Below, piece after piece: positions 41,493 through 49,427 of a stretch of 55,890 nt of DNA; within the stretch, counting starts at the first letter, position 1; each line of letters opens with the position of its first letter. Made by a program: the position numbers and the translations under genes. The stretch is taken from contig JAZOOY010000058.1 in assembly GCA_045655325.1 (NCBI GenBank), positions 1 through 55,890 of the forward strand, read 5' to 3'. The notes under the pieces are model-generated. The model was not told the DNA's origin. It did not search any database and saw only the letters and a list, made by a program, of their open reading frames with translations. The stretch comes from UBA1738 sp045655325. Its GTDB lineage: Bacteria > Bacillota > Clostridia > UBA1381.

Positions 41493-42077
41493 CTAACCGC
41501 TGGTTATTTGTGGGGGTTTTTCGTATCTTTGCGCTATGCTTTCGATTTTTGGAGCGGCCCCCGCTGCAGCTTGTAAAGCTGCATTATAGCCATAATTTAA
41601 ACCCATGGTTACGGAGTTGTTAGCTATAGCCATTCGGCCGAGGTCCGTATCTTGTAAACTTTCCTCGAAACTATTTCGGGTTTTAACCCTGATCCTTTTG
41701 ACGATCCCATATTGTAAACACGTTGGATCATTTGACCATCTATCAATTAAGTTATCACTAATGCCTATTAAAGTAATAAATCCGTCAATACCCAAATGCT
41801 TATTATATGCATTGCATATACTTAAATATTTATTGCATAAACTATCTAAAATATTAAAGTCGTTATAGTCAATAATTGTTTTTACGTCATAAAGTTGAGG
41901 TTTATCAGGTTTAAATAATTGGGTATATACAAAGTATAAAGCGTCTTTAAAAGTTGTCGTTTTGATCTTTACCAGGTTGTTATAATTCAATTCAGGATCA
42001 ATTTTTGATAGATAAACATTTAATAAATTATCAATTTGATTTAACGTTTTCTCAATATCCATTTTGTTTTTATCCAT
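41493..42077 (-). CDS. HTH-like hypothetical protein
   Basis: 194 residues. The C-terminal half (YNKHLGIDGFITLIGISDNLIDRWSNDPTCLQYGIVKRIRVKTRNSFEESLQDTDLGRMAIANNSVTMGLNYGYNAAL) has the layout of terminase-small-like helix-turn-helix proteins of Clostridia phages: a helix-turn-helix, then a segment about cases where one monomer is missing. The N-terminal half is AT-rich and helical. It is close to the foreign-composition island and could be a second terminase-like or a regulatory DNA-binding protein. Confidence 0.65.
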   Translation of the reverse strand: MDKNKMDIEKTLNQIDNLLNVYLSKIDPELNYNNLVKIKTTTFKDALYFVYTQLFKPDKPQLYDVKTIIDYNDFNILDSLCNKYLSICNAYNKHLGIDGFITLIGISDNLIDRWSNDPTCLQYGIVKRIRVKTRNSFEESLQDTDLGRMAIANNSVTMGLNYGYNAALQAAAGAAPKIESIAQRYEKPPQITSG

Positions 42078-42451
42078 GGTAAAACCCTCGTTACATATCC
42101 AGCTATTAAACCCGGGGTTATATACAACTTGTATATATTGCCCTCTTGCGTTTTTTCTATCATTCCAGCGGGCACCCTGTAAAGTAAATTAGTTAAATAC
42201 AGCCCCCAAAAAGATAAACCCGCCCCAAAAAGGCAAAATAAGCATAGATATTATTTAATTGATAAAATCATTTTATTGTTTTTGTGATCCTGAATACCAG
42301 CGGCATAAAATCCAGGCGCGGCCGCCCGGCATGATCTGTTATGCAGCTATACGGCCCTATAATTATAAAAGCCTGAAAACCTGAATAAATACCCGTGCAA
42401 TAAAAAAGGGCTATTTAACAGCCCTATAAACGCCCACAACGGGCAATAAAT

Positions 42452-42480
42452 AACCCCGGCTTTATATGGTCCGGGGTTTT
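42452..42480. terminator. Bidirectional terminator after the RHH gene
   Basis: AACCCCGG (42452-42459) and CCGGGGTT (42471-42478) form a perfect 8-bp stem with an 11-base loop. T-rich sequence follows in both directions. The region 42078-42451 upstream has no gene and is rich in CCCGG/GGCC words. Confidence 0.8.
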
Positions 42481-42489
42481 CTTTGTGCC

Positions 42490-42684
42490 TTATTTAATAG
42501 CCTCTATTTTATCCAGTTTTTCGGATACAGCTTGTAATATAAATTTATTTATTGAGCTATACCCGGCCCTCTCAATTCTTTTTTTTGTGCCTACTGGAAA
42601 ACGACAGTTGACCCTCTCGAATTTATCATCATACTTGTATATCGCTTTACGTTGTGCCGCGGTTGTTTTGCTTTCGTTATCCAT
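42490..42684 (-). CDS. Ribbon-helix-helix regulator
   Basis: 64 residues. VNCRFPVGTKKRIERAGYSSINKFILQAVSEKLDKI is a ribbon-helix-helix DNA-binding fold (strand, two helices). GGAGG precedes the ATG. It diverges from the plus-strand island operon, and TTTGTGCC repeats lie in both promoters, so it is the probable repressor of the island and of itself. Confidence 0.82.
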   Translation of the reverse strand: MDNESKTTAAQRKAIYKYDDKFERVNCRFPVGTKKRIERAGYSSINKFILQAVSEKLDKIEAIK

Positions 42685-42717
42685 ACCGGTTAACCTCCTG
42701 TTTTATTAATCCAGTTA

Positions 42718-42747
42718 ATTATAATTTTATTTTGTGCCATACGTCAA
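42718..42747 (-). promoter_or_regulatory. Promoter of the RHH regulator
   Basis: On the minus strand TTGACG (42747-42742), an 18-base spacer, TATAAT (42723-42718). A TTTGTGCC repeat (42731-42738) occupies the spacer, so autorepression is expected. Confidence 0.78.
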
Positions 42748-42853
42748 ACATTTTTTATTGATCTGTTTTTGTGCCTTATACAGATTGCACAACAAAAATA
42801 TAATTTGTGCCTTATATTTTGTAATATCTGTTAATTGTATTTTGTGCCTTATA
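42731..42853 (+). repeat. TTTGTGCCTTATA operator repeats
   Basis: Three exact copies of TTTGTGCCTTATA at 42768-42780, 42804-42816 and 42841-42853 (spacing 36 and 37 bases), plus TTTGTGCCATA at 42731-42741. Shorter TTTGTGCC copies lie at 42482 and inside the RHH gene at 42584. An inverted full copy is at 46986-46998. The arrangement suits cooperative binding by the RHH protein. Confidence 0.8.
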
Positions 42854-42863
42854 TGTTTATAAT
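42835..42863 (+). promoter_or_regulatory. Promoter of the plus-strand island operon
   Basis: TTGTAT (42835-42840), 17 bases, TATAAT (42858-42863). The third TTTGTGCCTTATA operator lies in the spacer. A GC-rich leader of about 125 bases follows before the first gene. Confidence 0.75.
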
Positions 42864-42987
42864 ACAGATAACAAGTTAAGTTGTTAACACTTGTTTTTTA
42901 TAGGTATAGGCCCGGACCGGTAAAGGTCAAACGGGCCGCGCTACTATAAAGAACTTGTAGCAACTAAAAATAATTAAGGAGGCATAT

Positions 42988-43182
42988 ATGACAATTAAAA
43001 GAGTTAAGGCGGCCGCGGCCGCAAGAGGGATCTATTTTGACGGTGTAAAAAAATATCGTAATAGCTGCATAGGCCGCGGTTATGAAATTTACACCCCGGA
43101 TGGCCGAGGATTTTTTCAGGCTGATACATTAACAGGACTTTATAAAAAGGTTATGAGCTTTAAAAAAGTAAAGGAGGTTTAA
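42988..43182 (+). CDS. Island gene 1, small basic protein
   Basis: 64 residues, MTIKRVKAAAAARGIYFDGVKKYRNSCIGRGYEIYTPDGRGFFQADTLTGLYKKVMSFKKVKEV. Basic, with a strand-rich centre. AAGGAGG precedes the ATG. First gene of the operon; codons are rich in GCC and GGC unlike the phage core. Function unknown. Confidence 0.78.
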   Translation: MTIKRVKAAAAARGIYFDGVKKYRNSCIGRGYEIYTPDGRGFFQADTLTGLYKKVMSFKKVKEV

Positions 43183-43184
43183 AT

Positions 43185-44162
43185 ATGATTAAGGTAAATA
43201 ATATTAAAGCTGCATCTTTTAAAGATGTATACAAGGCCGGCGCTACAATGCCAAAAGTGCTTTTTGATCTTGTACACATAGATTATAACAAGCCGTTTTC
43301 GGTTTTTGAAATATCCGGACCGTTCACAATAAATCAGGTTGACAAGGTTATACATGAGGCCGGATACAGTGCCCGCGGTGCAATGGTTGTTTTATTAATC
43401 GAGGACCCTTGGAGAGGTTACAACGGCACCCGCTACAATATCGCCACATATAGCGGCGGCACTACTGTAAATATAGATTATAAGCCGCGTTGGAGTCGCA
43501 CCGGGGGAGGCTATATCGATAATTATTATCGTAAAGCTGATTTTGAAAAACAGCGCAAAAACGACGAGGCGCACGGTTTTATCATTATTCAGGATAAAAA
43601 GGACCTCGCGCCGGTAAAGGTTGTTAAACCGGATTTTACAGGCCGTTTTAAGCTGGTAAAGGTTAACAAGTGGGTATATAAGAACGGCGGCCCGGATTAT
43701 ATAGGATCGTTGGAGCTTATAACAAAAGATGCAGCCGGACAAAAGGCCGAATTTAGGCCGGTATACTATCGCGGGCATGAGATAACAAGCCCGGATGAGG
43801 TTATAGATAAAAGCGGTTATATAGTGAACACAAAAAGAGTTGACCTTAAAAACCGCGCGGAGGCTTTACGCGAGGCCCGTGCTAAAGCTGCATATCAGTT
43901 AACAGAAAACGCCGCTGAACTTGCGAAAATCCTCGAGGCTATTCAGGCAAAAAAGGCCGCAATAATAAAAGAACTGGAAAACGCCGCAACGGCGGAGGCC
44001 CTTGAAAACGTCGGTAAAAAATTAAACCGTTGGAAAGGCCTCCCGGATATTATGAGCCATTATGAAAACCTTGTTATACATGATAAAAACAAGGATTATG
44101 CCTCAATTGATAGCTATAAAAAAGCGGTTAACAGGATTAACGAGGCTTTAGCTGAATTATAA
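43185..44162 (+). CDS. Island gene 2, largest protein of the island
   Basis: 325 residues. The N-terminal part (about 30-110) includes FEISGPFTINQVDKVIHEAGYSARGAMVVLLIEDPWRGYNGTRYNI; a beta-rich middle (FKLVKVNKWVYKNGGPDYIGSLELITKDAAGQKAEFRPVYYRGHEI) follows, then a C-terminal coiled coil (LREARAKAAYQLTENAAELAKILEAIQAKKAAIIKELENAATAE). Two bases after gene 1, strong RBS. I do not recognise the family. Confidence 0.8.
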   Translation: MIKVNNIKAASFKDVYKAGATMPKVLFDLVHIDYNKPFSVFEISGPFTINQVDKVIHEAGYSARGAMVVLLIEDPWRGYNGTRYNIATYSGGTTVNIDYKPRWSRTGGGYIDNYYRKADFEKQRKNDEAHGFIIIQDKKDLAPVKVVKPDFTGRFKLVKVNKWVYKNGGPDYIGSLELITKDAAGQKAEFRPVYYRGHEITSPDEVIDKSGYIVNTKRVDLKNRAEALREARAKAAYQLTENAAELAKILEAIQAKKAAIIKELENAATAEALENVGKKLNRWKGLPDIMSHYENLVIHDKNKDYASIDSYKKAVNRINEALAEL

Positions 44163-44175
44163 AGGGGGTTTAAAT

Positions 44176-44385
44176 ATGTATTACATAAAAAAATCTGTTT
44201 TTAATGATCTTTTATCCCGGTTTTATCCTGATTATATCAATAAAACAATAATGGATCATGAGCACAACGGGACAAAATGCCCGGCCGGTGCTTGGAGCTG
44301 TTTTGAATGTATCATACCAGGCGCACCGAAAGCCGGCGCAACTCTAATTTTTGAACACATCCACTTTAAAATAATACCGGATTAA
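44176..44385 (+). CDS. Island gene 3, small protein
   Basis: 69 residues, MYYIKKSVFNDLLSRFYPDYINKTIMDHEHNGTKCPAGAWSCFECIIPGAPKAGATLIFEHIHFKIIPD. Contains His/Cys residues (HEHNGTKC, CFEC, HIH) that could bind a metal. Followed by 108 bases without a gene. Function unknown. Confidence 0.75.
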   Translation: MYYIKKSVFNDLLSRFYPDYINKTIMDHEHNGTKCPAGAWSCFECIIPGAPKAGATLIFEHIHFKIIPD

Positions 44386-44493
44386 TTAAAAGGTATTACA
44401 CCCGCCCAAAATACAACGGTCACGAACAAAAGCCGGCCCACATCCGGCGGCGGGTTTTCCTGATAACAAAAATATAAAAAAGGAGGTTAACAT

Positions 44494-45003
44494 ATGGGAA
44501 CTATAAACTATAAAACAAGTGATTATATCACTTTAGGTATTGAGCCGCTATGCAGCTATGATATTGAGCACGACGAGGATTTTTTAAGCGAGGTTATAGA
44601 ATGTTATGGAAATTATGACGGCGCTATAACGGATTATATAACAGATATTGAGCGCGACTTATACGACGAGGCCGAGGCCATCCTGAATAAATATAGCTTT
44701 TATTATTTCCATATAAAGTTAGATTTTGGTTATTATGCCGGCTTTTATCTGGATATAGAAAACAATTTCCCGGTTTTCTATGATGATTATATAGAAAAAA
44801 GAGAGGCACAAAAGGAAATAACACAAATTAAAAAGTGTTTAAAAGACCTCGCCGGCGTTGGTTTAATCCAGGTTAGCCCGGGATGGTGCACCGGATACAG
44901 CACCTACAAAGATACATTAACCGGTATTGATGCAGCTATAAAAGCAATGAGGGCCGAGGTTAACTTAACCCCTACTTGGAGCCGTTACGAAAACAATTAT
45001 TAA
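44494..45003 (+). CDS. Island gene 4, acidic tyrosine-rich protein
   Basis: 169 residues with many Tyr, Asp and Glu (DIEHDEDFLSEVIECYGNYDGAITDYITDIERDLYDEAEAIL; YYFHIKLDFGYYAGFYLDIENNFPVFYDDYIEKREAQKEI). Its strong negative charge could mimic DNA, as some phage anti-defence proteins do; this is a guess. AAGGAGG RBS. Unknown family. Confidence 0.78.
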   Translation: MGTINYKTSDYITLGIEPLCSYDIEHDEDFLSEVIECYGNYDGAITDYITDIERDLYDEAEAILNKYSFYYFHIKLDFGYYAGFYLDIENNFPVFYDDYIEKREAQKEITQIKKCLKDLAGVGLIQVSPGWCTGYSTYKDTLTGIDAAIKAMRAEVNLTPTWSRYENNY

Positions 45004-45019
45004 AAAGGAGGCGAGGGTT

Positions 45020-45289
45020 ATGTCAAATTATATTGATATATTTTTTGCACATAAAGCGGTTTTACATTTGACAGAAAATGCAAAAAACAATTTGAAATTA
45101 TACAGCCCGGCCGGATGTCCTTTTGAGGGCTATACTATGTTAGATTTGTTAATTGATCTTATTGAGGCTTATAGCTGGAAAATGAACGCGGGCCGCAAGT
45201 ATTCCATAAAAGAATTTTTAGAGTTAACAAATGATATAAAAGCCGTTACATATAAAAGCGGGTTTATAGCTTTAATCGAGGAGGTTTAA
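45020..45289 (+). CDS. Island gene 5, hypothetical protein
   Basis: 89 residues, MSNYIDIFFAHKAVLHLTENAKNNLKLYSPAGCPFEGYTMLDLLIDLIEAYSWKMNAGRKYSIKEFLELTNDI. Mostly helical. AAAGGAGG RBS; three bases before gene 6. Function unknown. Confidence 0.75.
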   Translation: MSNYIDIFFAHKAVLHLTENAKNNLKLYSPAGCPFEGYTMLDLLIDLIEAYSWKMNAGRKYSIKEFLELTNDIKAVTYKSGFIALIEEV

Positions 45290-45292
45290 ACT

Positions 45293-45853
45293 ATGGATAA
45301 AAAAACAAGGTTAGATAATGTTATTGAGCTGGTAAAGGCGGCGCGCCGAGGCGAGGGCCGTGCATGGATATACACCGAGGCCGGGGAAATAAAGCCGGAT
45401 GTTATAACCGGGGATATAATACCATTTTTACAGGATTTAAAAGAGTTTGAAATTAACGCAAGTAATAATTTTATAGAGGCTTTTAAAGCCGGCGCTGATA
45501 ACTATTACTCATATAATTATAATGCTTGCATAGATAAAGATTTTTTAATCTGGTATAAAACCGGGTGTCCCGTAATAATTGTAAATGTGCACTTATACGG
45601 AGATGCGAGGATCATGTTTGACACTGATTTTGTAATAAAATTAGATGATAACAGGCACCCCCTCGAGGCTGTTTTCGATCTTGAAAGCGCAAGACAAACA
45701 AAGGATATAAACGGCCGCTTTAGTGCTGATATAGATATATTTACGGAGGGTTATACAATTTATGATTATGAAAGCGGTGAGGATGTAGGCTTTTATTATG
45801 AGCCGGAGGCCGCTGATCTTTTAAACGAATTGAACGAGGCCGGGATAATTTAA
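45293..45853 (+). CDS. Island gene 6, acidic hypothetical protein
   Basis: 186 residues, acidic (DKDFLIWYKTGCPVIIVNVHLYGDARIMFDTDFVIKLDDNRHPLEAVFDLESA...). Mixed alpha/beta; AT/GC composition of the island. RBS GAGGAGG. No family recognised. Like gene 4 it is rich in Asp/Tyr. Confidence 0.77.
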   Translation: MDKKTRLDNVIELVKAARRGEGRAWIYTEAGEIKPDVITGDIIPFLQDLKEFEINASNNFIEAFKAGADNYYSYNYNACIDKDFLIWYKTGCPVIIVNVHLYGDARIMFDTDFVIKLDDNRHPLEAVFDLESARQTKDINGRFSADIDIFTEGYTIYDYESGEDVGFYYEPEAADLLNELNEAGII

Positions 45854-45870
45854 AAAAGGAGGTTTAAAAT

Positions 45871-46158
45871 ATGGTTTTATCCTTTAGTATTTTGTTATTA
45901 TTCATATTTTACGCCTCCGGGGGTTTTCGAAAGCTGTTAAAACATTTTGAAATTAAACCGGACCCGGGCCCGCGACAGATGCAGCCCGGGGAAAATATAA
46001 ACCCGGGCCCGCCCAAAGTGGACCGGGAAAAATTAGAAAAAATCGCGCGTGATTGTTTAACCTCTTGCGGCGTGAAATTCGATACATATTATTATACAAG
46101 ATATAAAAGCGATATCGAATTAATGGATATAATAAAAGATTATAACTTGAATAAGTAA
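45871..46158 (+). CDS. Island gene 7, membrane protein with Pro-rich linker
   Basis: 95 residues. N-terminal membrane helix (VLSFSILLLFIFYASGG), a Pro/Gly-rich linker encoded by CCCGGG-rich DNA (KPDPGPRQMQPGENINPGPPKVD), and a soluble helical C-terminus. RBS AAAAGGAGG. Unknown function, probably facing the cytoplasm. Confidence 0.75.
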   Translation: MVLSFSILLLFIFYASGGFRKLLKHFEIKPDPGPRQMQPGENINPGPPKVDREKLEKIARDCLTSCGVKFDTYYYTRYKSDIELMDIIKDYNLNK

Positions 46159-46209
46159 ACAGGCCGCCCGGGATTATACCGGGCCGGCGTTTTATCCGGA
46201 GGGCATGAT

Positions 46210-46431
46210 ATGAGCACATATATTATTTTAACAGATGATAGAAAAACCCGCGGCACCTTTACAAAGTGGGCCGAGGTTGAAAAAAACAATTTGTATTTTT
46301 TAGGTCAATTAATAGATTATTTTAAAAAGTCTAATAATCCGGAGGCGTTTATCCTTTTTGACACTGAAAACAAAACCGCGCACCGGTTAATTGACTGTAA
46401 AATTATAGGAGGCCGCGGTTATGGAAAATAA
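46210..46431 (+). CDS. Island gene 8, small protein
   Basis: 73 residues, MSTYIILTDDRKTRGTFTKWAEVEKNNLYFLGQLIDYFKKSNNPEAFILFDTENKTAHRLIDCKIIGGRGYGK. Alpha/beta, with GGAGG RBS. Its end overlaps gene 9 by 11 bases. Function unknown. Confidence 0.75.
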   Translation: MSTYIILTDDRKTRGTFTKWAEVEKNNLYFLGQLIDYFKKSNNPEAFILFDTENKTAHRLIDCKIIGGRGYGK

Positions 46432-46573
46432 AAACATATATGAGCTATTAGAGGCCGTTTTTGAGGCTTTACTACCTGAATATACCGGGCGCGAAAAAAG
46501 CCTCGAATTATATCTTATAAACGCCCCTAATAATAAAATAATTGAGCTTGCAAAACAACTAAATATAAATTAA
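46421..46573 (+). CDS. Island gene 9, 50-residue protein
   Basis: MENKNIYELLEAVFEALLPEYTG... to AKQLNIN. Acidic helix, preceded by AGGAGG within gene 8. It ends two bases before the terminator that closes the operon. Function unknown. Confidence 0.68.
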   Translation: MENKNIYELLEAVFEALLPEYTGREKSLELYLINAPNNKIIELAKQLNIN

Positions 46574-46574
46574 T

Positions 46575-46600
46575 ACCCGCCCCCGGGCGGGTTTTCTTTT
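46575..46600 (+). terminator. Terminator of the island operon
   Basis: ACCCGCC (46575-46581) pairs with GGCGGGT (46586-46592), followed by TTTCTTTT. It directly follows gene 9. Confidence 0.85.
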
Positions 46601-47301
46601 GTCCTGAATCCCGGCGCCCCTCGTGGGCGCTTTTTATGATGCAGCCGCCCGGGCTGATCTTTACACCCGGACCCCGGGAACGTTTACAAGGCGTTTAAAC
46701 AGCTTTTAAACCTTTACCGGATTATAAAATACCCGCCCGGATATTATAACGGCCTTAAAAGGTCATACAAGGCCCACAAAACGAAAACCAGACGCCCCGC
46801 CCCGCTGCAGCCATTCTAGGATCTTAAAAACAGGAAAACCGGACCCGGGAAAACCTGAAAACCCTCGCCGGCGCTGGATTTAACGCCCGGCCCGGACTGA
46901 ATACCCGCCCGGGATTATATGCCCATTGTGACCGCGTACAAGGCCCATATAGCCATTTTACCCTCGCACCCCTATAAAATATGCCTATAAGGCACAAAAA
47001 CGGCTTAAAACGCCTTGTGGACAGAGGGCGGTTTTGCGCACTATGTCAAAACATTATTCGCATAAAGGTATAATGTCAATCGCATTTTGGCCCTTACCCC
47101 GTTTTTAGGGGTGTGGTGTGTGTGTCCTCCGGGATTTTTGCACACCTGGGGTCCCGACAGGGGTGGTTTTGAGCCAAAAAAATTTTTTCAAAAATTCATT
47201 TTTCACTGAATCCAGTGATTTTATAGGCCGGGTGTGTGTGCTCTCTCACTAACTTAGTGAGTTTTATTCCTGACAGGGGTGATTTGTTAACAAAAATGTT
47301 G
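46601..47301. other. Gene-free region with hairpins and repeats before the serine recombinase
   Basis: About 700 bases without a convincing gene. To 46920 it is very rich in CCCGGG and related words. An inverted copy of the RHH operator is at 46986-46998. Two stems each followed by TTTTAT, TCACTG/CAGTGA (47213-47228) and CTCACTAA/TTAGTGAG (47245-47261), are terminator-like. GACAGGGGTG occurs at 47156 and 47272, both after a GTGTGTGT tract. These could be recombination or regulatory sites for the recombinase. Confidence 0.55.
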
Positions 47302-47330
47302 TTGACACAATGTTAACTACATGTTAACAT
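47302..47330 (+). promoter_or_regulatory. Promoter of the serine recombinase with TTAACA palindromes
   Basis: TTGACA (47302-47307), 17 bases, TAACAT (47325-47330). TGTTAAC at 47311 and the palindrome ATGTTAACAT at 47321-47330 overlap the spacer and -10, and similar GTTAACA lies at 47286. Autoregulation by the recombinase or another factor is likely. Confidence 0.72.
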
Positions 47331-47372
47331 GATAACAACGAAACATATTAACACTTTAACGGAGGTAATTAT

Positions 47373-47960
47373 ATGAAATACGGATACGCTAGAGTTAGCA
47401 CGAAGGATCAGCATGAGGATAGACAGATTGAAAACCTTATTAAGAATGGCATTGAGAAGGAAAATATCTTTGTTGATAAGATTTCAGGGAAGAACTTTAA
47501 TAGACCTGAATATCAGAAACTTATCACTACCCTTCAGGAAGGTGATGTTCTTTATATCCATAGTATTGACCGTCTGGGCCGTAATTATGACATGATTATT
47601 GAGGAATGGAACCGGATAACAAAAACAATCAAGGCTGATATAATTGTTCTGGATATGCCGCTATTAGATACTACCCAGGATAGAAGTAATCTAACCGGTA
47701 AATTTATGGCTGATATGGTCCTGCAGATTTTATCTTATGTTGCTGAGATTGAAAGAAATAAGATACGCGAAAGATCGCGTGAAGGAATTGAAATTGCCAG
47801 GGCAAAAGGTGTCTACGATAAAGTTGACATTGACATGAATCGTGTTGCTGAACTGAAAAAAGAAGTTCAAGCTGGCAGAATGTCTGTAGCTGCAGCAGCT
47901 AGAGAATTTGGCATCAGCAGGCTTTCAATGTATCGTAGATTTGATAGAATTAAGGACTAA
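47373..47960 (+). CDS. Serine recombinase (resolvase/invertase type)
   Basis: 195 residues. YARVSTKDQ carries the catalytic Ser9; DRLGRNYDMI and the arginines of the FMADMVLQILSYVAEIERNKIRERSREGIEIARAKG helix complete the active site. A C-terminal helix-turn-helix (VAAAAREFGISRLSMYRRFDRI) is for site recognition. Small size fits resolvases/invertases and not large serine integrases. Standing beside the foreign island, it may have moved it or serve as a multimer resolvase or inversion switch. Confidence 0.92.
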   Translation: MKYGYARVSTKDQHEDRQIENLIKNGIEKENIFVDKISGKNFNRPEYQKLITTLQEGDVLYIHSIDRLGRNYDMIIEEWNRITKTIKADIIVLDMPLLDTTQDRSNLTGKFMADMVLQILSYVAEIERNKIRERSREGIEIARAKGVYDKVDIDMNRVAELKKEVQAGRMSVAAAAREFGISRLSMYRRFDRIKD

Positions 47961-47999
47961 AAACACGGCAGGCCGTTACACTCTCCTTTTTCGTGTTTT
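47960..47999. terminator. Possible shared terminator between recombinase genes
   Basis: AAAACACG (47960-47967) and CGTGTTTT (47992-47999) form an 8-bp stem across 24 bases, at the end of the serine recombinase and downstream of the convergent integrase. The loop is long, so confidence is limited. Confidence 0.5.
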
Positions 48000-48006
48000 A
48001 GTTGTC

Positions 48007-48181
48007 AGGGTTCCCTGCAGGGTTCCCTTTTAAAGATTTGGTTTCGGAAGTGCCCTATTTTAAAGGGTTTCGAGAGGTTCCTAAACTTTCGACCCCCGCT
48101 GCCGGCATCCCGAAAATGCCCGAATTTATTGGATTTTTGAAGATTTAGCCAGGGTTCCCTCGGAGTTCCGTAGGGTTCCCT
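48007..48181. repeat. AGGGTTCCCT repeats, candidate integrase arm sites / attP
   Basis: Exact AGGGTTCCCT at 48007, 48019, 48151 and 48172. Two pairs flank about 120 bases and surround the 3' end of the integrase gene, the usual layout of arm sites about a tyrosine-integrase attP core. The core itself cannot be identified without the host sequence. Confidence 0.62.
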
Positions 48182-49409
48182 CGGCTATTTTATTTTGTAA
48201 AGTGGTAATGACTGCTATCTTCTCGGCCATTCCAGTTACATCGTAAGTATAGTTCTGCTCGTTTACTCTCTCCGTATGGCCTAACAGGGAGCTTGCTACA
48301 GTGGTTGATACACCGTTGCATTTAAGATTGCTGTTGAAGGTCCTTCGGATCGCATGAATTGACTTCACGCTGGAAAACTCGCTGCTCATTGTTTTGTTTC
48401 GCATAGCGTCTGAAATTTTAGACTTGCTTAACCTGCCGTTCTGATCCGAAAAAACAAATTCACAAATGCAGCCCTGTTCTTCCTCGTATTCCCTGATCCT
48501 GTCTAACAGGTTCCGTATCTGGTCCGTAAGTGGGAATAAGCGTTCCTTGCCGTTCTTTGTAAGGCTTATATAGTATTCCTTTGTGGACCGGTTATACTTT
48601 TCAGAATGTCTGATGCAGATATAATCTTCCTGGAAAATAATATCTTGCCACATAAGCCCTGCCAGCTCTCCCACTCTCATACCTGTTAACAATGCCATCT
48701 CTATAGCAAAGTTAGCCATCAGGTTAGTATTATGCGCTGCCGGATTATGCAGCTTTTTTATAAGTGCCTGTGTGTCTGTCTTGTTCAATGTCCTCTCCGA
48801 GAGAGTCTTGACAGGGGGCTGATAGCATTTTGTCTTAAACATTGGCAAGTCAACAAACCTACAAGGGTTTATCTCAATCATCTTGTCCCGAACAGCCTTT
48901 TCAAAGGTTCCGTCCATGTATCCGAATACATCTTTTAGGGCCCGCCATCGAATCTGTTTTTCAGATAGCACTTTAGTTATATGCTTTGCTATCGTTTCAT
49001 CGTCTATGTTATTTATATCTAACTTTTCAAATGGGTATCCAGCAAAGAATTTTCTGTAGTCGCTCTTATACTTCTCAATAGTGTTGTCTGAGCGGCCCAT
49101 TATCTGCTGCCTTTCAACCCATATATCAAATCTTTCCTTAAAACTTTTTGAATGAGTCTCGTAAAAATTTATAATCTCATTCTCTAATGCTGATCTTGTC
49201 CGTCTTTTAATCAGCGCGTATGTACCATCCCCTTTCGGTAATTTAGATTTGTAATAACCATCTGCCGCAAGCCATATGCTGCGGTCATGCATGTCTAAGT
49301 ATTTTTGTTTCCTTGACATTTCTAAGCGTTGTGTAACGGCCTCGAAATCAAGGATACCATTTTCGATAGCAAATCTCAATAGTTCACTATCTGATATTCT
49401 ATTTTCCAA
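48126..49409 (-). CDS. int: Tyrosine integrase
   Basis: 427 residues. N-terminal arm-binding region, SAM-like core-binding domain (about 85-175), and catalytic domain with R245 (TGMRVGEL), K285 (TKNGKER), H352-x-x-R355 (HAIRRTF), H378 (LLGHTE) and a C-terminal Tyr (Y387 or Y389 in NYTYD). The set is complete. The C-terminus has EGTLRNSEGTLAKSS, the translation of two of the AGGGTTCCCT repeats. It integrates the phage genome; last gene of the leftward early operon. Confidence 0.95.
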   Translation of the reverse strand: MENRISDSELLRFAIENGILDFEAVTQRLEMSRKQKYLDMHDRSIWLAADGYYKSKLPKGDGTYALIKRRTRSALENEIINFYETHSKSFKERFDIWVERQQIMGRSDNTIEKYKSDYRKFFAGYPFEKLDINNIDDETIAKHITKVLSEKQIRWRALKDVFGYMDGTFEKAVRDKMIEINPCRFVDLPMFKTKCYQPPVKTLSERTLNKTDTQALIKKLHNPAAHNTNLMANFAIEMALLTGMRVGELAGLMWQDIIFQEDYICIRHSEKYNRSTKEYYISLTKNGKERLFPLTDQIRNLLDRIREYEEEQGCICEFVFSDQNGRLSKSKISDAMRNKTMSSEFSSVKSIHAIRRTFNSNLKCNGVSTTVASSLLGHTERVNEQNYTYDVTGMAEKIAVITTLQNKIAEGTLRNSEGTLAKSSKIQ

Positions 49410-49427
49410 GCCGTTACCTCCGCAATA

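Noticed and set aside
41351..41623. Plus-strand frame in the GC-rich gap
   Set aside because: It is opposite the end of the 41493-42077 gene, and its product is proline/arginine-rich translation of GC-rich DNA without a binding site.
42725..42860. TTTGTGCC repeats as plasmid replication iterons
   Set aside because: Their placement inside two promoters of divergent genes, one an RHH regulator, fits operators better; no plasmid Rep gene is nearby.
45953..46219. Minus-strand frame across island genes 7 and 8
   Set aside because: Complement of CCCGGG-rich coding DNA; no binding site and it conflicts with well-supported plus-strand genes.
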